Of a stretch of 44,205 nt of DNA, positions 1-7,386 are shown in pieces. Made by a program: the position numbers and the translations under genes. Source of the DNA: Acidobacteriota bacterium (GTDB lineage Bacteria > Actinomycetota > Acidimicrobiia > Acidimicrobiales > Palsa-688); assembly GCA_028876385.1 (NCBI GenBank), contig JAGWSF010000142.1, positions 1 through 44,205 of the forward strand, written 5' to 3'. The first letter of the stretch is position 1. Every line of letters begins with the position of its first letter. The notes under the pieces are model-generated. The model was not told the DNA's origin and ran no database searches. It worked only from the letters and a program-made list of their open reading frames with translations.

Positions 1-54
1 CACATCCGAATAGCCATGGCTCATCGGCTGGTGTCATGGCACGCGCCCTAGCGT

Positions 55-930
55 CTAGCCGTCACGATGAGTTGGTCGTGGAGCAGGTGGGCCTCGGCCT
101 CTCGGCTGCACCTTGACACCTACGAGGGTCCAGTACCGGCCGACACGACGGTCGGTGAACGCGGCGATCCGTTCGGCGACTACTTCACGATCCTCGGGTG
201 GCTTGGAGCTGAGGGCCTCGAGGCGTTCTACGACCACCAGGGCCTCGGCGGACGCGGGGTCCACCCCCGCTCGAGCGGCGGGGCCGGCGATCTCGCCGAC
301 GGCCTTGCCGATCTCGAACTGGGCGACGTCGGGCTCGGGCCCTTCTTCACGGGCGCGTTCGGCCATCCGGTGGCTGGTGGCTATGAAGTCGGGATCGCGG
401 AGCAGGCCCGCGAGTTCAACCCAGGCGTCCAGCTGCTCGGTGGTCGGGTCCTCGGGAAGTTCAGGGACGGCCATGCTCAGTTTCTCGGCGACGGCGTCAG
501 CGTGGTCGCCGAACACTGCGTCGAGATAGTCCTCGACGATGCGGCGGCGCTCCACGGCGGTGAGAGAGGTCAGATCGGCCATATGTTGCAACTCCTCGGG
601 ATCGTCGATTCGCATGAACGCCCTCAGAACGGCCCGCTGCAAATGCAGCAGTCGTAGCTGGGCGTCCAGGACGCGGGATTGCTCGGCAACCACCTCTTTC
701 CGTGATACTTCGGCGTCGAGTACCCGCTTGATGTCGTCCAGTCCCACGCCGAGCTCGCGCAGCGTGCGGATCAGCCGGCCCCGATGCACGGAGTCTGTTC
801 CGAACACGCGGTAGCCGGAGCCGGAACGTCGAGCCTCGGGGAGCAGACCAGCGTCTGCGTAGAAGCGCAGTGTTCGTACCGACAGCCCCGTTCTCGCAGC
901 CAGCTGGCCGATCATCATGAACTCAATCAT
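55..930 (-). CDS. MerR-family transcriptional regulator
   Basis: This is a MerR-type activator of about 291 residues. The N-terminal winged helix-turn-helix begins IGQLAARTGLSVRTLRFYADAGLL, shown here only in part as the family's RTLRFYADAGLL signature. The linker and coiled coil follow (GVGLDDIKRVLDAEV), then an alpha-helical C-terminal half that could bind a ligand. I start it at the ATG at 930 (MIEFMMIGQ). The open frame continues upstream to 1137, but that stretch is low-complexity and falls before the family start. MMIGQ at 918 or 915 is also possible. An imperfect dyad with a TTGACT hexamer sits directly upstream, so autoregulation is likely. The ligand and target genes are unknown; no target gene adjoins it inside the window. 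Confidence 0.85.
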   Translation of the reverse strand: MIEFMMIGQLAARTGLSVRTLRFYADAGLLPEARRSGSGYRVFGTDSVHRGRLIRTLRELGVGLDDIKRVLDAEVSRKEVVAEQSRVLDAQLRLLHLQRAVLRAFMRIDDPEELQHMADLTSLTAVERRRIVEDYLDAVFGDHADAVAEKLSMAVPELPEDPTTEQLDAWVELAGLLRDPDFIATSHRMAERAREEGPEPDVAQFEIGKAVGEIAGPAARAGVDPASAEALVVVERLEALSSKPPEDREVVAERIAAFTDRRVGRYWTLVGVKVQPRGRGPPAPRPTHRDG

Positions 931-933
931 CCA

Positions 934-957
934 GCTTCCACCTACTTGGAGAGTCAA
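934..957 (-). promoter_or_regulatory. Probable MerR operator/promoter
   Basis: On the minus strand the bases just upstream of the MerR start read TTGACT followed by an imperfect dyad (CTCTCCA, spacer, TGGAAG). MerR-family promoters typically place the operator dyad in a long spacer next to a TTGAC box. The -10 element is not clear. The assignment is inferred from position and symmetry. Confidence 0.45.
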
Positions 958-1274
958 GACTTCGGCCGGAAGCGAAAAGTCCGACCGGTGGCGGGTAGAA
1001 GCCGATAGCCGCCACCCAGCCGGCGTACAGGGGCACCGACCGGCCGACGTTATGGGCGGATGTTTTGGGGCACTCCTGCCTGCCGTCTCAGCCCCTTTTG
1101 ATGCATGCCACTTCACGGCGCGCATAATGGTCAACACCCCGATGGGCGCCCTTCAGGCGGCGGTCGGGATGTTCTAGTAAGAGGGTATCGGGATGCTCGA
1201 TCGGATCGTTCTGGGACGCGCCGTCGGACCACTTCATTGGAGGGGCGACCCTGCCGCGACCTCGTGGCATCAAC
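958..1274. other. Intergenic region, nothing recognised
   Basis: I see no convincing gene between the MerR promoter and the ribbon-helix-helix gene. Open frames here are short and do not resemble known proteins. A loose repeat of TCGGGATG occurs near 1164 and 1188. Confidence 0.5.
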
Positions 1275-1305
1275 CGTATGACGTGGTAGCATAGAACGTA
1301 TGACG
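1275..1305 (+). promoter_or_regulatory. Direct repeat and possible leaderless promoter of the toxin-antitoxin pair
   Basis: CGTATGACG occurs at 1275-1283 and again at 1297-1305, 22 bp apart, which is about two helical turns. The second copy contains the ATG of the antitoxin. TAGCAT at 1287-1292 lies at -10 spacing from that ATG, so the transcript may be leaderless. Ribbon-helix-helix antitoxins commonly repress their own promoter, and this repeat would suit that. The binding role is inference. Confidence 0.4.
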
Positions 1306-1572
1306 ACGATGGTGAGCTTCCGGGTAGATGACGACGATGTTCGCCGCGTCGATGAGTGGGCGAACCGCCTTCACGTGGACCGCACCACCCTTCTTCGCGA
1401 CGCCCTGATGGCGTATCTCTCCCGCCTCGCCGGCGAGCACGACGCAGCCGCATACCAGCGTCAGCCATTCACTGACGAGGAACTGGCTCTCGCTGCAGCG
1501 GAGGAATGGGGTCCGGCCGAGGACTGGTCGGACCTTGCCGCTTGGTTGGACGAGCGTGATGCAAAGAGGTGA
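1300..1572 (+). CDS. Ribbon-helix-helix antitoxin (CopG/MetJ type)
   Basis: This 90-residue protein begins with a beta strand and two helices typical of the ribbon-helix-helix DNA-binding fold (VSFRVDDDDVRRVDEWANRL then DRTTLLRDALMAYL). The acidic C-terminal tail (TDEELALAAAEEWGPAEDW) is where such antitoxins usually bind and neutralise their toxin. It overlaps the downstream MazF-like gene by 14 bases, so the two are translated together. It most likely forms a complex with that toxin and represses the shared promoter. The family call rests on motif and arrangement. Which RHH subfamily it belongs to is not certain. Confidence 0.8.
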   Translation: MTTMVSFRVDDDDVRRVDEWANRLHVDRTTLLRDALMAYLSRLAGEHDAAAYQRQPFTDEELALAAAEEWGPAEDWSDLAAWLDERDAKR

Positions 1573-1870
1573 GATCTGGTTCGCGGCTGTCCCCGGCGGC
1601 GGAGATCGCCCGGTCCTGATCCTCACCCGTGACCCCCTCGCCGATCGAATCGGCCACCTAGTCGTAGCCACCCTGACCCGCACTCGCCGGAACCTGGTGT
1701 CAGAATTGCCACTCGGTCCGGAAGACGGGATGCCGGTCGAATCCGTCGTCAGCTTCGACAACCTGCGCACCCTGCCACGCGAAATGTTCCGCAGAAGAGT
1801 GACGACCCTGAGCGACCAGAAGATGGCGGCCGCCTGCCGAACCCTACGCGTCGCGCTCGGGTGCAGCTGA
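1559..1870 (+). CDS. MazF/PemK-family toxin endoribonuclease
   Basis: This is about 103 residues from the ATG at 1559 (MQRGEIWFAAVPGG). An in-frame GTG-type extension to 1535 exists but would overlap the antitoxin more deeply. The opening RGEIWFA and the later RPVLILTRD and ESVVSFDNLRTLPREMF segments are typical of MazF/PemK mRNA interferases, which have an SH3-like barrel and cut single-stranded RNA at short motifs. The first strand and the basic Arg in RGEIW, and the SFDNLRT segment with its Asn/Leu-Arg, match family positions. It overlaps the RHH antitoxin. The cleavage sequence cannot be read from the protein. Confidence 0.85.
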   Translation: MQRGEIWFAAVPGGGDRPVLILTRDPLADRIGHLVVATLTRTRRNLVSELPLGPEDGMPVESVVSFDNLRTLPREMFRRRVTTLSDQKMAAACRTLRVALGCS

Positions 1871-1873
1871 GCG

Positions 1874-2296
1874 GATAGGAACCGCCATCGGGCTTCCCTG
1901 GCGTCCCAAACCTCACGTGACCTTCAGCCGGCGGAAGGTGGCAGCCGAGGTCCGGGATAATGGGACGCACATTAGGGGGCGTTTCCGCTGCTGACACCGG
2001 TATCGGAGGGCGGTTCACGCTGTCCCTCCACGACACTCCAGGTGGTCGGAGCCCTCGGTCGGACACGATCAGCGCGTTGACACTCGATCGTCCTCCTGCG
2101 TCGCTCCCTCCGGCGGATGTCGCAACTCGAACACCGGCATCTCATACGGACTGCTGCGGTCGTGCAGCTCGGTCGTGATCATGCATGTGAGCACCGACCG
2201 CAGCACTGCGAATGGCAACGGTCGATCGTGTTGCGTTCCTTGGATATGTCCACGAATCTCGGACGTGAAGTCGATGGTCTGTCCGTGGCCATGAAA
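1874..2296. other. Gene-free region preceding the tandem repeats
   Basis: No open frame here shows protein-family features. The stretch leads into the 24-bp tandem repeats at 2299 and is probably debris of a mobile element or of the missing 5' part of the downstream regulator gene. Confidence 0.4.
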
Positions 2297-2298
2297 AA

Positions 2299-2354
2299 GT
2301 CCTCGCGTGTGGCCAGTTCGGTGTCCTCGCGTATGGCCAGTTAGAAGTCCTCGC
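2299..2354. repeat. 24-bp-period tandem repeats, possible insertion-sequence end
   Basis: GTCCTCGCGTGTGGCCAGTT at 2299-2318 recurs with one change at 2323-2342, and GTCCTCGC recurs at 2347, an exact 24-bp period. TGGCCA at 2286 fits the same period upstream. Multiple short repeats at a terminus are a feature of IS21-type elements, and the unit sits right where a truncated gene begins. The IS21 link is an inference; no transposase is present nearby. Confidence 0.45.
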
Positions 2355-2381
2355 CCCTTCCTGAAATCCACCAGTTGGGTC

Positions 2382-3059
2382 ATGGAGATCATGGCCTTCC
2401 TGGTGCTGCACCCGGGCAGGCGCTTCACCGCCGAGCAGATCCAGACCGGGCTCTCCATCGGCCGACCCAGGGACCTTTCCGCAGACAGCATCCGCCGCTA
2501 CATGAACGAGCCCCGCCGGGCCATCGGCGAGCACCACGTCCCTGAGACCAAGGCCGGCGAGGGCTACTGGCTGCGTGACGTCACCTCCGACGCCGCCCAG
2601 ATGGCCGACCTCTTCGAGCAGGCGCGCTCCCGGTCCTCTCCAGCCGACCGGGCCCGTCATCTCGCCGACGGCCTGGCCCTGGTGCGCGGCGCACCCTTCG
2701 CAGAGGTCCCGAGCGGCACCTACGGCTGGGCCGACACCGATACCTATCTCGGGCCGGCCATGGGCAGGCGGATCCGCGAGGCCGCGATCGAACTGGCCCA
2801 GCTGGCCCTCGAAGCGCTCGATCCCGTCCTCACCGCCTGGGCGGCCGAACGAGGCCTGCGGGTATGGCCCACCGACGACGACCTGCTGGAGTTGCAGCTG
2901 GCTGCGGCCTGGATCAGAGGCGTCCCAGAGCTTGACGTCGCCTGGACCCACGCTGAGAAGCACCTCGAGCGCCACGGCACCACCCCGAGCGACAGGCTCC
3001 GTGCCGCTCACCACCGGTTGCGTGAAGAGACATTGCCTACCGAGGACCACGCCGGGTAG
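2382..3059 (+). pseudogene. Truncated BTAD-domain (AfsR/SARP-like) regulator, C-terminal part only
   Basis: The frame encodes about 225 residues starting MEIMAFLVLHPG. It first shows the second half of a winged-helix DNA-binding domain (FTAEQIQTGL, SADSIRRYMNEPRRAIGE, GEGYWL). A helical bacterial transcriptional activation (BTAD) domain follows (RARHLADGLALVRGAPFAEVPSGTYGWAD, then IELAQLALEALDP). In complete relatives these modules sit at the C terminus of much larger proteins, often with N-terminal LysM or membrane regions. Here the upstream part is missing and the frame runs directly out of 24-bp tandem repeats, so I read it as a gene cut by a rearrangement. A short translated product from ATG 2382 is possible, but a working regulator is doubtful. 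Confidence 0.65.
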
Positions 3060-3224
3060 CCCATCCTTTGGGTCGGCTCTGACCGGTCCCGACAGCCGAG
3101 GCCGCAGGGGGACGTCACCGAATCAGGGCGCCGATCGTTCGGTAGCGAACCAGAGGTCTCCTGCCGAACTAACCTTCTTCCGGGCGCTGGGAAAGAGTAT
3201 GCGGCCCTGTCCAGGGGAGGAGCG

Positions 3225-3632
3225 GTGCATCCAGCAGGCTGGTTCGTCGATCCGGGCGACGCTCGGCAGCTCCGGTACTGGGATGGGCAGACCTGGACCG
3301 CCTACACGCAGCCTCGAGTGCCCGGAGCGCCCATACCGGGTGGCCCGTCGCAGTACCCGGGCTACGGGTATCCGGCGGGACCGCCCGTGACGGTGGCGGC
3401 CAAGAACCCGGCGGTATCCCTGCTGGTGTCGTTCTTCCTCCCCGGCGTCGGGTCGATGATCAACGGTGACGTCGGCACCGGCATCGTCATCCTGGTCATC
3501 TGGCTGATCAGCTTCCCGCTGATGTTCTTCTTCATCGGCTTCTTCACGCTCATCGGTGCGTTCATCTGGGGACTGGTCGACGCCTACCAGGGCGCCCGCC
3601 GCTGGAACGCCCGCCACGGGATCATCTCCTGA
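3225..3632 (+). CDS. DUF2510 membrane protein with TM2-like helical hairpin
   Basis: The GTG at 3225 follows a good GGGGAGGAG ribosome site and gives 135 residues. Residues 1-28 form a DUF2510 domain (HPAGWFVDPGD, LRYWDGQTWTAYTQ), a small tryptophan-rich module common on actinobacterial membrane proteins. A Pro/Gly/Tyr-rich linker follows. Two or three hydrophobic segments (AVSLLVSFFLPGVGSMINGD, then a long GIVILVIWLISF to FIWGLVDAYQGA stretch) resemble the TM2 domain. It is probably a small inner-membrane protein of unknown role. It stands alone and converges with the NERD gene, whose stop lies 16 bases away. Confidence 0.8.
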   Translation: MHPAGWFVDPGDARQLRYWDGQTWTAYTQPRVPGAPIPGGPSQYPGYGYPAGPPVTVAAKNPAVSLLVSFFLPGVGSMINGDVGTGIVILVIWLISFPLMFFFIGFFTLIGAFIWGLVDAYQGARRWNARHGIIS

Positions 3633-3648
3633 GGCCTAATGCAGCTGG

Positions 3649-4629
3649 TCAGGCCGATCGCAGGGCGGCGGCGAGAGCGGACCCGACCTCGGCCATCTCG
3701 GCCGGCGTCCACGAGCCGGGCCGCTCGAGGATCTCCACCGTGGCGGCCGGCCAGGCCACGATGACGTCGTTCACCTCGAAGGGTCTGGCTCGCCACGCCC
3801 AGAGCGAGTCGATGAAGCACAGGACGCCGTAAACGGAGGGCCTCACCTCGTGTGGCCAGGCTCCGGCCAATACGGACGCGACGGTCGCCACCTGTTCGCC
3901 GACACCGCCGGTCAGCTTGGTCCGGTCTCGGCCGGCCACCTTGAGCCGGATGTCGGTGCGGAACCATCCGCCCACGTCGACCGCCTCCACCTTGCCCTCG
4001 TAGCGTTTGGCGTCGATGACGTAGATGCCCGACGCGGCCACGGCGATGTGGTCGATGTTGGCCTTCGAGCCGGGCTTACGCCGGTCGTGGAGCACGATAC
4101 CGCCCTCGGCTGCGGCCCAGTCGTCCAGGCGCGCTCCGACCCGCTGTTCTCCCTCTGCGCCGGTCTTCCACGCGGTGATGTGCTGCGGTTCGGGGCCGAT
4201 CACTTCCTTCGGGACGATGGCCGAGGCGATCCGTCCCAGGATCGGGTGCTCGGCCTTGGCCTTCTCCCGACGGGCTCGGGCCCCGGCGACGCGGGCCTCC
4301 TGCCGGGCCCGGTCGCGGGCGGAGCGGCGTTCGTAGATGCGCTGCGCCGACCCGCCAGCCATCCCCGTGGCCGCCGGAACGACCGGAGGCCCGGACTCAG
4401 CCGGATCAGGGGCCTCGGTCGCGGCTTCGATCCCCCGCACCGCCGTCTCAACGTCGTTCTCTGTCGCGGGACACTCCACGCAACGGACCTTGCGGCGCTC
4501 CCGGTCGTAGACAGCGGTGGCACCGGCCGGAAGCTGAGCCCCACACACCTCGCAGACACCCCGATAACGCAGCCGCATCACCCGGACCGACGCCGAGGGG
4601 ACCTGACCGGCTGCACCCGCGTCAGACAC
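3649..4629 (-). CDS. Zinc-ribbon plus NERD (nuclease-related) domain protein
   Basis: The protein has 326 residues and a GTG start. Residues 22-53 hold a zinc-ribbon-like four-cysteine set (C26-x2-C29, C50-x2-C53). An Arg/Ala-rich, probably coiled stretch (about 95-125) follows. A NERD domain spans about 155-260: GAEGE with E160, NIDHI with D193, and IDAKRY with D206 and K208. These fit the PD-(D/E)xK-like nuclease core, so catalysis on DNA or RNA is plausible but unproven. Its start overlaps the stop of the upstream HhH-GPD-like gene by eight bases, so the two are translationally coupled. A decayed second copy of both genes lies at 12927-13320. NERD proteins occur in defence and DNA-processing contexts; the role here is unknown. 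Confidence 0.8.
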   Translation of the reverse strand: MSDAGAAGQVPSASVRVMRLRYRGVCEVCGAQLPAGATAVYDRERRKVRCVECPATENDVETAVRGIEAATEAPDPAESGPPVVPAATGMAGGSAQRIYERRSARDRARQEARVAGARARREKAKAEHPILGRIASAIVPKEVIGPEPQHITAWKTGAEGEQRVGARLDDWAAAEGGIVLHDRRKPGSKANIDHIAVAASGIYVIDAKRYEGKVEAVDVGGWFRTDIRLKVAGRDRTKLTGGVGEQVATVASVLAGAWPHEVRPSVYGVLCFIDSLWAWRARPFEVNDVIVAWPAATVEILERPGSWTPAEMAEVGSALAAALRSA

Positions 4630-5260
4630 CGGCCGGCCCTCCCCGGCCGTCCTCCCAGATCGCCCAGTCCAGCTCGTAGGCTTTCATCCCCAGCCGGTGG
4701 GCCGCCCGCACGACCACCTCGACGGTGTCGGCGTCACTCAGCCGGCGACCGACCGCGGCCTCGGCGAAGCGGCGAACGTGCACGTCGGGCTTGACCGTGT
4801 CCACACCCTGTCGCATCACCAGCCACTGGAACACCGCCGGACCCAGCCCTCTCACCCGCCCTTCGAAGTCCCTCCTGAACTCGGCGCGCTCCGCCCACCG
4901 ATTGAGCCCGGCCTGGTCCTGCACCCCGACCGAGTCGAAGAACTCGACCAGCCTGCGCAACATGCCCGCCCGCGTCCACAGCTTGTAACCCCATAGGTAG
5001 ACGGCCAGGTCCGTGTTCCCGTCCTGCTCGTCAGGGAAGCGGGCCATCACCGCCTTCAGGTCGGCCATAGCGCGCACCTCGTTGAAACGGCGCTGCTTGA
5101 AGTGCCCCAATGCCTTGACCACCGCGTTGGTATGCATCTGGAAGTCGACCACCGTGGCCAGGAGGTTGGTCACGAAGTCGTCCTCGACGTACACCCCCAC
5201 CGCCGGCGGCAGACCCCGGGCCGCCGCGGCGACCCGCTGGACATCCCCTTCACTGATCAT
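4622..5260 (-). CDS. HhH-GPD-like protein (DNA-glycosylase fold), partner of the NERD gene
   Basis: The ATG at 5260 has a strong GGAGGGG ribosome site and gives 212 residues; the longer open frame upstream to 5836 is not coding-like. Residues 136-163 (VRGLGPAVFQWLVMR, then VKPDVHVRRF) resemble the helix-hairpin-helix and following helix of the endonuclease III/HhH-GPD superfamily. D159 lies where those enzymes have the catalytic Asp (consensus VDTHVxR). The lysine of bifunctional glycosylases is absent, so a monofunctional or merely DNA-binding role is more likely. The N-terminal half (residues 1-110) is unfamiliar. The gene is coupled to the NERD gene. The remote-homology call is a pattern match and needs a profile search. 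Confidence 0.55.
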   Translation of the reverse strand: MISEGDVQRVAAAARGLPPAVGVYVEDDFVTNLLATVVDFQMHTNAVVKALGHFKQRRFNEVRAMADLKAVMARFPDEQDGNTDLAVYLWGYKLWTRAGMLRRLVEFFDSVGVQDQAGLNRWAERAEFRRDFEGRVRGLGPAVFQWLVMRQGVDTVKPDVHVRRFAEAAVGRRLSDADTVEVVVRAAHRLGMKAYELDWAIWEDGRGGPAGV

Positions 5261-5518
5261 CGGCCCCTCCGCCGGACAGGGTAGACCCGGCTCGAAGCAG
5301 ACACCCCGAGTCGGTCGGCGAGAAGGCTTCCAATGGCGGCCCCCACAGCCGTCGTCACGGAGCCTCCGCACACGCTGCGGGTAGCCTGAAGATGTGGGCA
5401 CGATCATGCAGAGATCGGAGTCGGACCCCAGGGTCCCGTCTCGCGCACGTGTCGAGCCCGAGGTGTCGGGACCGCGGATGTCGGCTGCCACGGCACTGAC
5501 CCCGTCGGTCGGGCAGGG
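5261..5518. other. Upstream region of the HhH/NERD cassette
   Basis: This spacer separates the leftward HhH/NERD operon from the rightward MntA/HepT operon. About 40 bases at 5383-5422 (AGCCTGAAG, TGTGGGCACG, GAGATCGGA) closely match the sequence upstream of the decayed copy at 13312-13352, so the promoter region was duplicated along with the genes. Confidence 0.6.
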
Positions 5519-5521
5519 GTG

Positions 5522-5854
5522 ATGAGGACTCTGATCGACGGTACACCGGCGCGCCAGGCCGCCCCGTCGCTCGTCGCCTTGCGGGCCCGCCGGGCCGAGG
5601 TCCTCGAGGTCTGCGCCCGCCACGGTGCGTCGAACGTGTCGGTGTTCGGTTCTGTCGCCCGGGGCGAGCAGGACGGCGAGAGCGACCTGGACCTGGTGGT
5701 CGACATAGAGGACGGTCGCAGCCTGTTCGACCTGGCCGGGCTGATCGACGACCTGGAGGACCTCCTCGGCTGCCCGGTCAACGTGGTCGAGCACTGCATG
5801 CTCAAAGACGACACCTTCGGTCGGGCGGTGCGCCACGACGCGGTCCCGCTTTGA
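5522..5854 (+). CDS. mntA: MntA-type nucleotidyltransferase antitoxin
   Basis: This protein of about 110 residues carries the minimal nucleotidyltransferase signature, VFGSVARG near residues 42-49 and SDLDLVVD with D56 and D58, all catalytic positions of the family. A GTG at 5519 just before the ATG is an alternative start. MntA antitoxins neutralise their HEPN partner HepT by adding AMP groups to a tyrosine near the toxin's active site. The downstream gene encodes exactly that partner, and the stop here overlaps its start. The N-terminal region (APSLVALRARRAEVLEVCARHGA) is the usual helical lead-in. The motifs are intact, so it is probably active. Confidence 0.88.
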   Translation: MRTLIDGTPARQAAPSLVALRARRAEVLEVCARHGASNVSVFGSVARGEQDGESDLDLVVDIEDGRSLFDLAGLIDDLEDLLGCPVNVVEHCMLKDDTFGRAVRHDAVPL

Positions 5855-6189
5855 GAGGAGCGGCCGAGGACCGGGCGGCGCTGGAGGACATGGTCCGTTA
5901 CGCCCGCCGGGTGGCCGCCCACACGGCCGCCGGTCGGAGCGTCCTGGAGGGCGACCTGTCCCGCGACGGAGTCCTCTACGAGCTGGCGATCATCGGAGAG
6001 GCCGCCGGGCGGGTGTCCGACGAGCTCCGGTCGGCGCATCCGGAGGTGCCGTGGCGGCAGATCATCGCCCAGCGCAACATCCTCGTCCACGTGTACGACC
6101 AGTTGAACATCGACCGGCTGTGGGTGGCGGTGGAGGCGGTGCCGCAGCTCATCGGCCAGATAGAGCGCATCCTGGAACAGCTGGGCTGA
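5851..6189 (+). CDS. hepT: HepT-type HEPN toxin ribonuclease (DUF86)
   Basis: The 112-residue helical protein contains the HEPN RNase motif R-x4-H-x-Y as RNILVHVY (R75, H80, Y82). Y82 is the tyrosine that MntA-type antitoxins AMPylate. The segment YELAIIGEAAGRVSDELR upstream of the motif is typical of DUF86 proteins. The start is a TTG at 5851 that shares bases with the TGA stop of mntA (TTGA), so toxin translation depends on reading through the antitoxin gene. It forms a standard HepT/MntA module and is intact. Its RNA targets are unknown; tRNA cleavage is reported for relatives. Confidence 0.9.
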   Translation: MRGAAEDRAALEDMVRYARRVAAHTAAGRSVLEGDLSRDGVLYELAIIGEAAGRVSDELRSAHPEVPWRQIIAQRNILVHVYDQLNIDRLWVAVEAVPQLIGQIERILEQLG

Positions 6190-6447
6190 ACTAGTAGTCG
6201 GGTGAGGTGCCCGCTGGGGCCTGAGCCGGTGGCAGCTGAGCCCACCTAAGGAGACGAAACCAGGCCGGAAGCGGCGGACGAAGGGGGGCCGGTTCGGCTG
6301 TGGCCCGCTTCCTCGGAAGGGCGGAGCGGCTGCAAGACAGGGGAGCGCTATCCCACCGAAGCGGTCAATCCCGCTCCCGACAGGACGGCTGCGAGGGCCA
6401 CCCCGAAGCTTCCACACATTTGCGCTTCCTGTCGGAAGACGCCGGGG

Positions 6448-6464
6448 CGGCGCCTGCGGCGCCG
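6448..6464. repeat. Perfect GC hairpin
   Basis: Seven-base arms CGGCGCC and GGCGCCG flank a TGC loop. It could be a terminator or part of a larger structure; no T-run follows. Confidence 0.4.
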
Positions 6465-6576
6465 AGCGGAGAGTCGTGACGGCTCGACGACCAGCGTTCC
6501 CGAAGACCGGCGTCGACAGCCGGTCCCCTCAACCCGGCACGCAGCGCGGCGCCTTGGCCCGGCGGGCCGAAACTTC

Positions 6577-6705
6577 TCCTTGACCGTCGAGCCTCCACCC
6601 CCCGCACCCCCGTCTGGACCACCGCCAGCCAGACCACCCCGGAGGGGACCCCGGTCCGGCTGGCGCCGCCCCCGTCTGAGCAGGGGGTCACTCCACCGTC
6701 AAGGA
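6577..6705. repeat. Inverted TCCTTGAC/GTCAAGGA pair around a structured GC-rich segment
   Basis: The eight-base arms at 6577-6584 and 6698-6705 are exact complements and enclose about 113 bases with further internal pairing, such as GTCTGG/CCAGAC and GTCCGGCTGG-type stems. A similar GTCAAGGC/GCCTTGAC structure lies at 8893-8936. Confidence 0.35.
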
Positions 6706-6761
6706 CAAGCCCCGGCCCGCCTCCCTCTCTGGCATCCGGGTCTCCCGGTCTTCCGGCCTGG

Positions 6762-7064
6762 TTGCACGAGCAGCGTCTTCGGGTTCGCCACCAGGCAGCA
6801 AGTCCGTGGCCGTCGGTGCCCCACTCTCTGGCGCAGACGATTGGTGAAGTGACCTTCGCCGCGGCTCGGCGCGGCTACCGGCCGGCCGAGGTCGACCGCT
6901 ATCTGGAGGACATCGCAGCCCAGCTTCGAACTCAAGGCCGAGTTAAAGGCGGGCCGCTCTCTGCTGCTGGATTCAGACTCGGTCCAAGGGGCTACGACAC
7001 GGTCCAAGTGGATGCGTTCCTCCAGGAGATCTCCAGTCGTCTCGGAGCGGGAGACGCGGGCTAG
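6762..7064 (+). CDS. Small protein with two DivIVA-like motifs
   Basis: The frame gives up to 100 residues. Two tandem segments match the DivIVA/Wag31 N-terminal motif (F-x-RRGY-x2-EVD-x-FL): FAAARRGYRPAEVDRYLEDI near residues 32-51, and FRLGPRGYDTVQVDAFLQEI near residues 71-90. DivIVA domains bind curved membranes and organise polar growth in actinobacteria. This protein has only the motifs and no long coiled coil, so it may modulate or tether rather than scaffold. The TTG at 6762 is uncertain; GTG at 6816 or 6849 would still keep both motifs. No ribosome site is obvious. It stands alone. Confidence 0.6.
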   Translation: MHEQRLRVRHQAASPWPSVPHSLAQTIGEVTFAAARRGYRPAEVDRYLEDIAAQLRTQGRVKGGPLSAAGFRLGPRGYDTVQVDAFLQEISSRLGAGDAG

Positions 7065-7386
7065 GAGCGGTCCAGAACTTCGGCGCACCTAGATACCACC
7101 AACCCTGGGGCAGGCGCACCGACTCGGCGTTTCAGGCTATCTCGATGCATGTCCGCGCCTGCGAGCATGATGTTTCGCCGGCCCCTGGCCGGCGAGATCG
7201 CCCCGGAGCCGGCGATTGCGGACACCCCGGCCCGAACATTCTGGGCGGACAGTATGGGGCACCTCTCTGCTACGCCGATCGCCGGCGGCGAGCGCATCAC
7301 AGTCGATCGGCGCTCGGATTGTGGTGAGAGCGTCCCTGGCAGCACCAGGACCAGTGCAGCTCAGATGAGTCGTTAAGTAGCGCTCG
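7065..7386. other. Intergenic region, no gene recognised
   Basis: Overlapping short frames on both strands (about 7061-7376) show no family features. The region separates the DivIVA-like gene from the leftward membrane-anchored protein gene, whose stop is at 7387. Confidence 0.4.

Larger units (their letters stand above)
6190..6761. other. GC-rich gene-free region with several inverted repeats
   Basis: No convincing gene lies here. Inverted repeats are frequent: GGAAGCGG at 6267-6274 with CCGCTTCC at 6305-6312; CTTCC/GGAAG at 6425-6438; a tight hairpin CGGCGCC-TGC-GGCGCCG at 6448-6464; and TCCTTGAC at 6577-6584 facing GTCAAGGA at 6698-6705. The region may encode structured RNA or be repeat debris. 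I could not match it to a known RNA. Confidence 0.45.

Noticed and set aside
67..657. Long plus-strand frame opposite the MerR gene
   Set aside because: It is a shadow frame in GC-rich DNA. The minus strand carries clear MerR motifs.
2299..2354. CRISPR array
   Set aside because: The repeats are directly tandem with no variable spacers between them, and no cas genes are present.
5404..6417. 337-codon minus-strand frame
   Set aside because: It lies antisense to the well-supported MntA and HepT genes and has no family features of its own.
6190..6420. Possible group II intron or other ribozyme
   Set aside because: GTGCCCGC and nearby stems looked suggestive, but no domain V hairpin and no reverse transcriptase are present.
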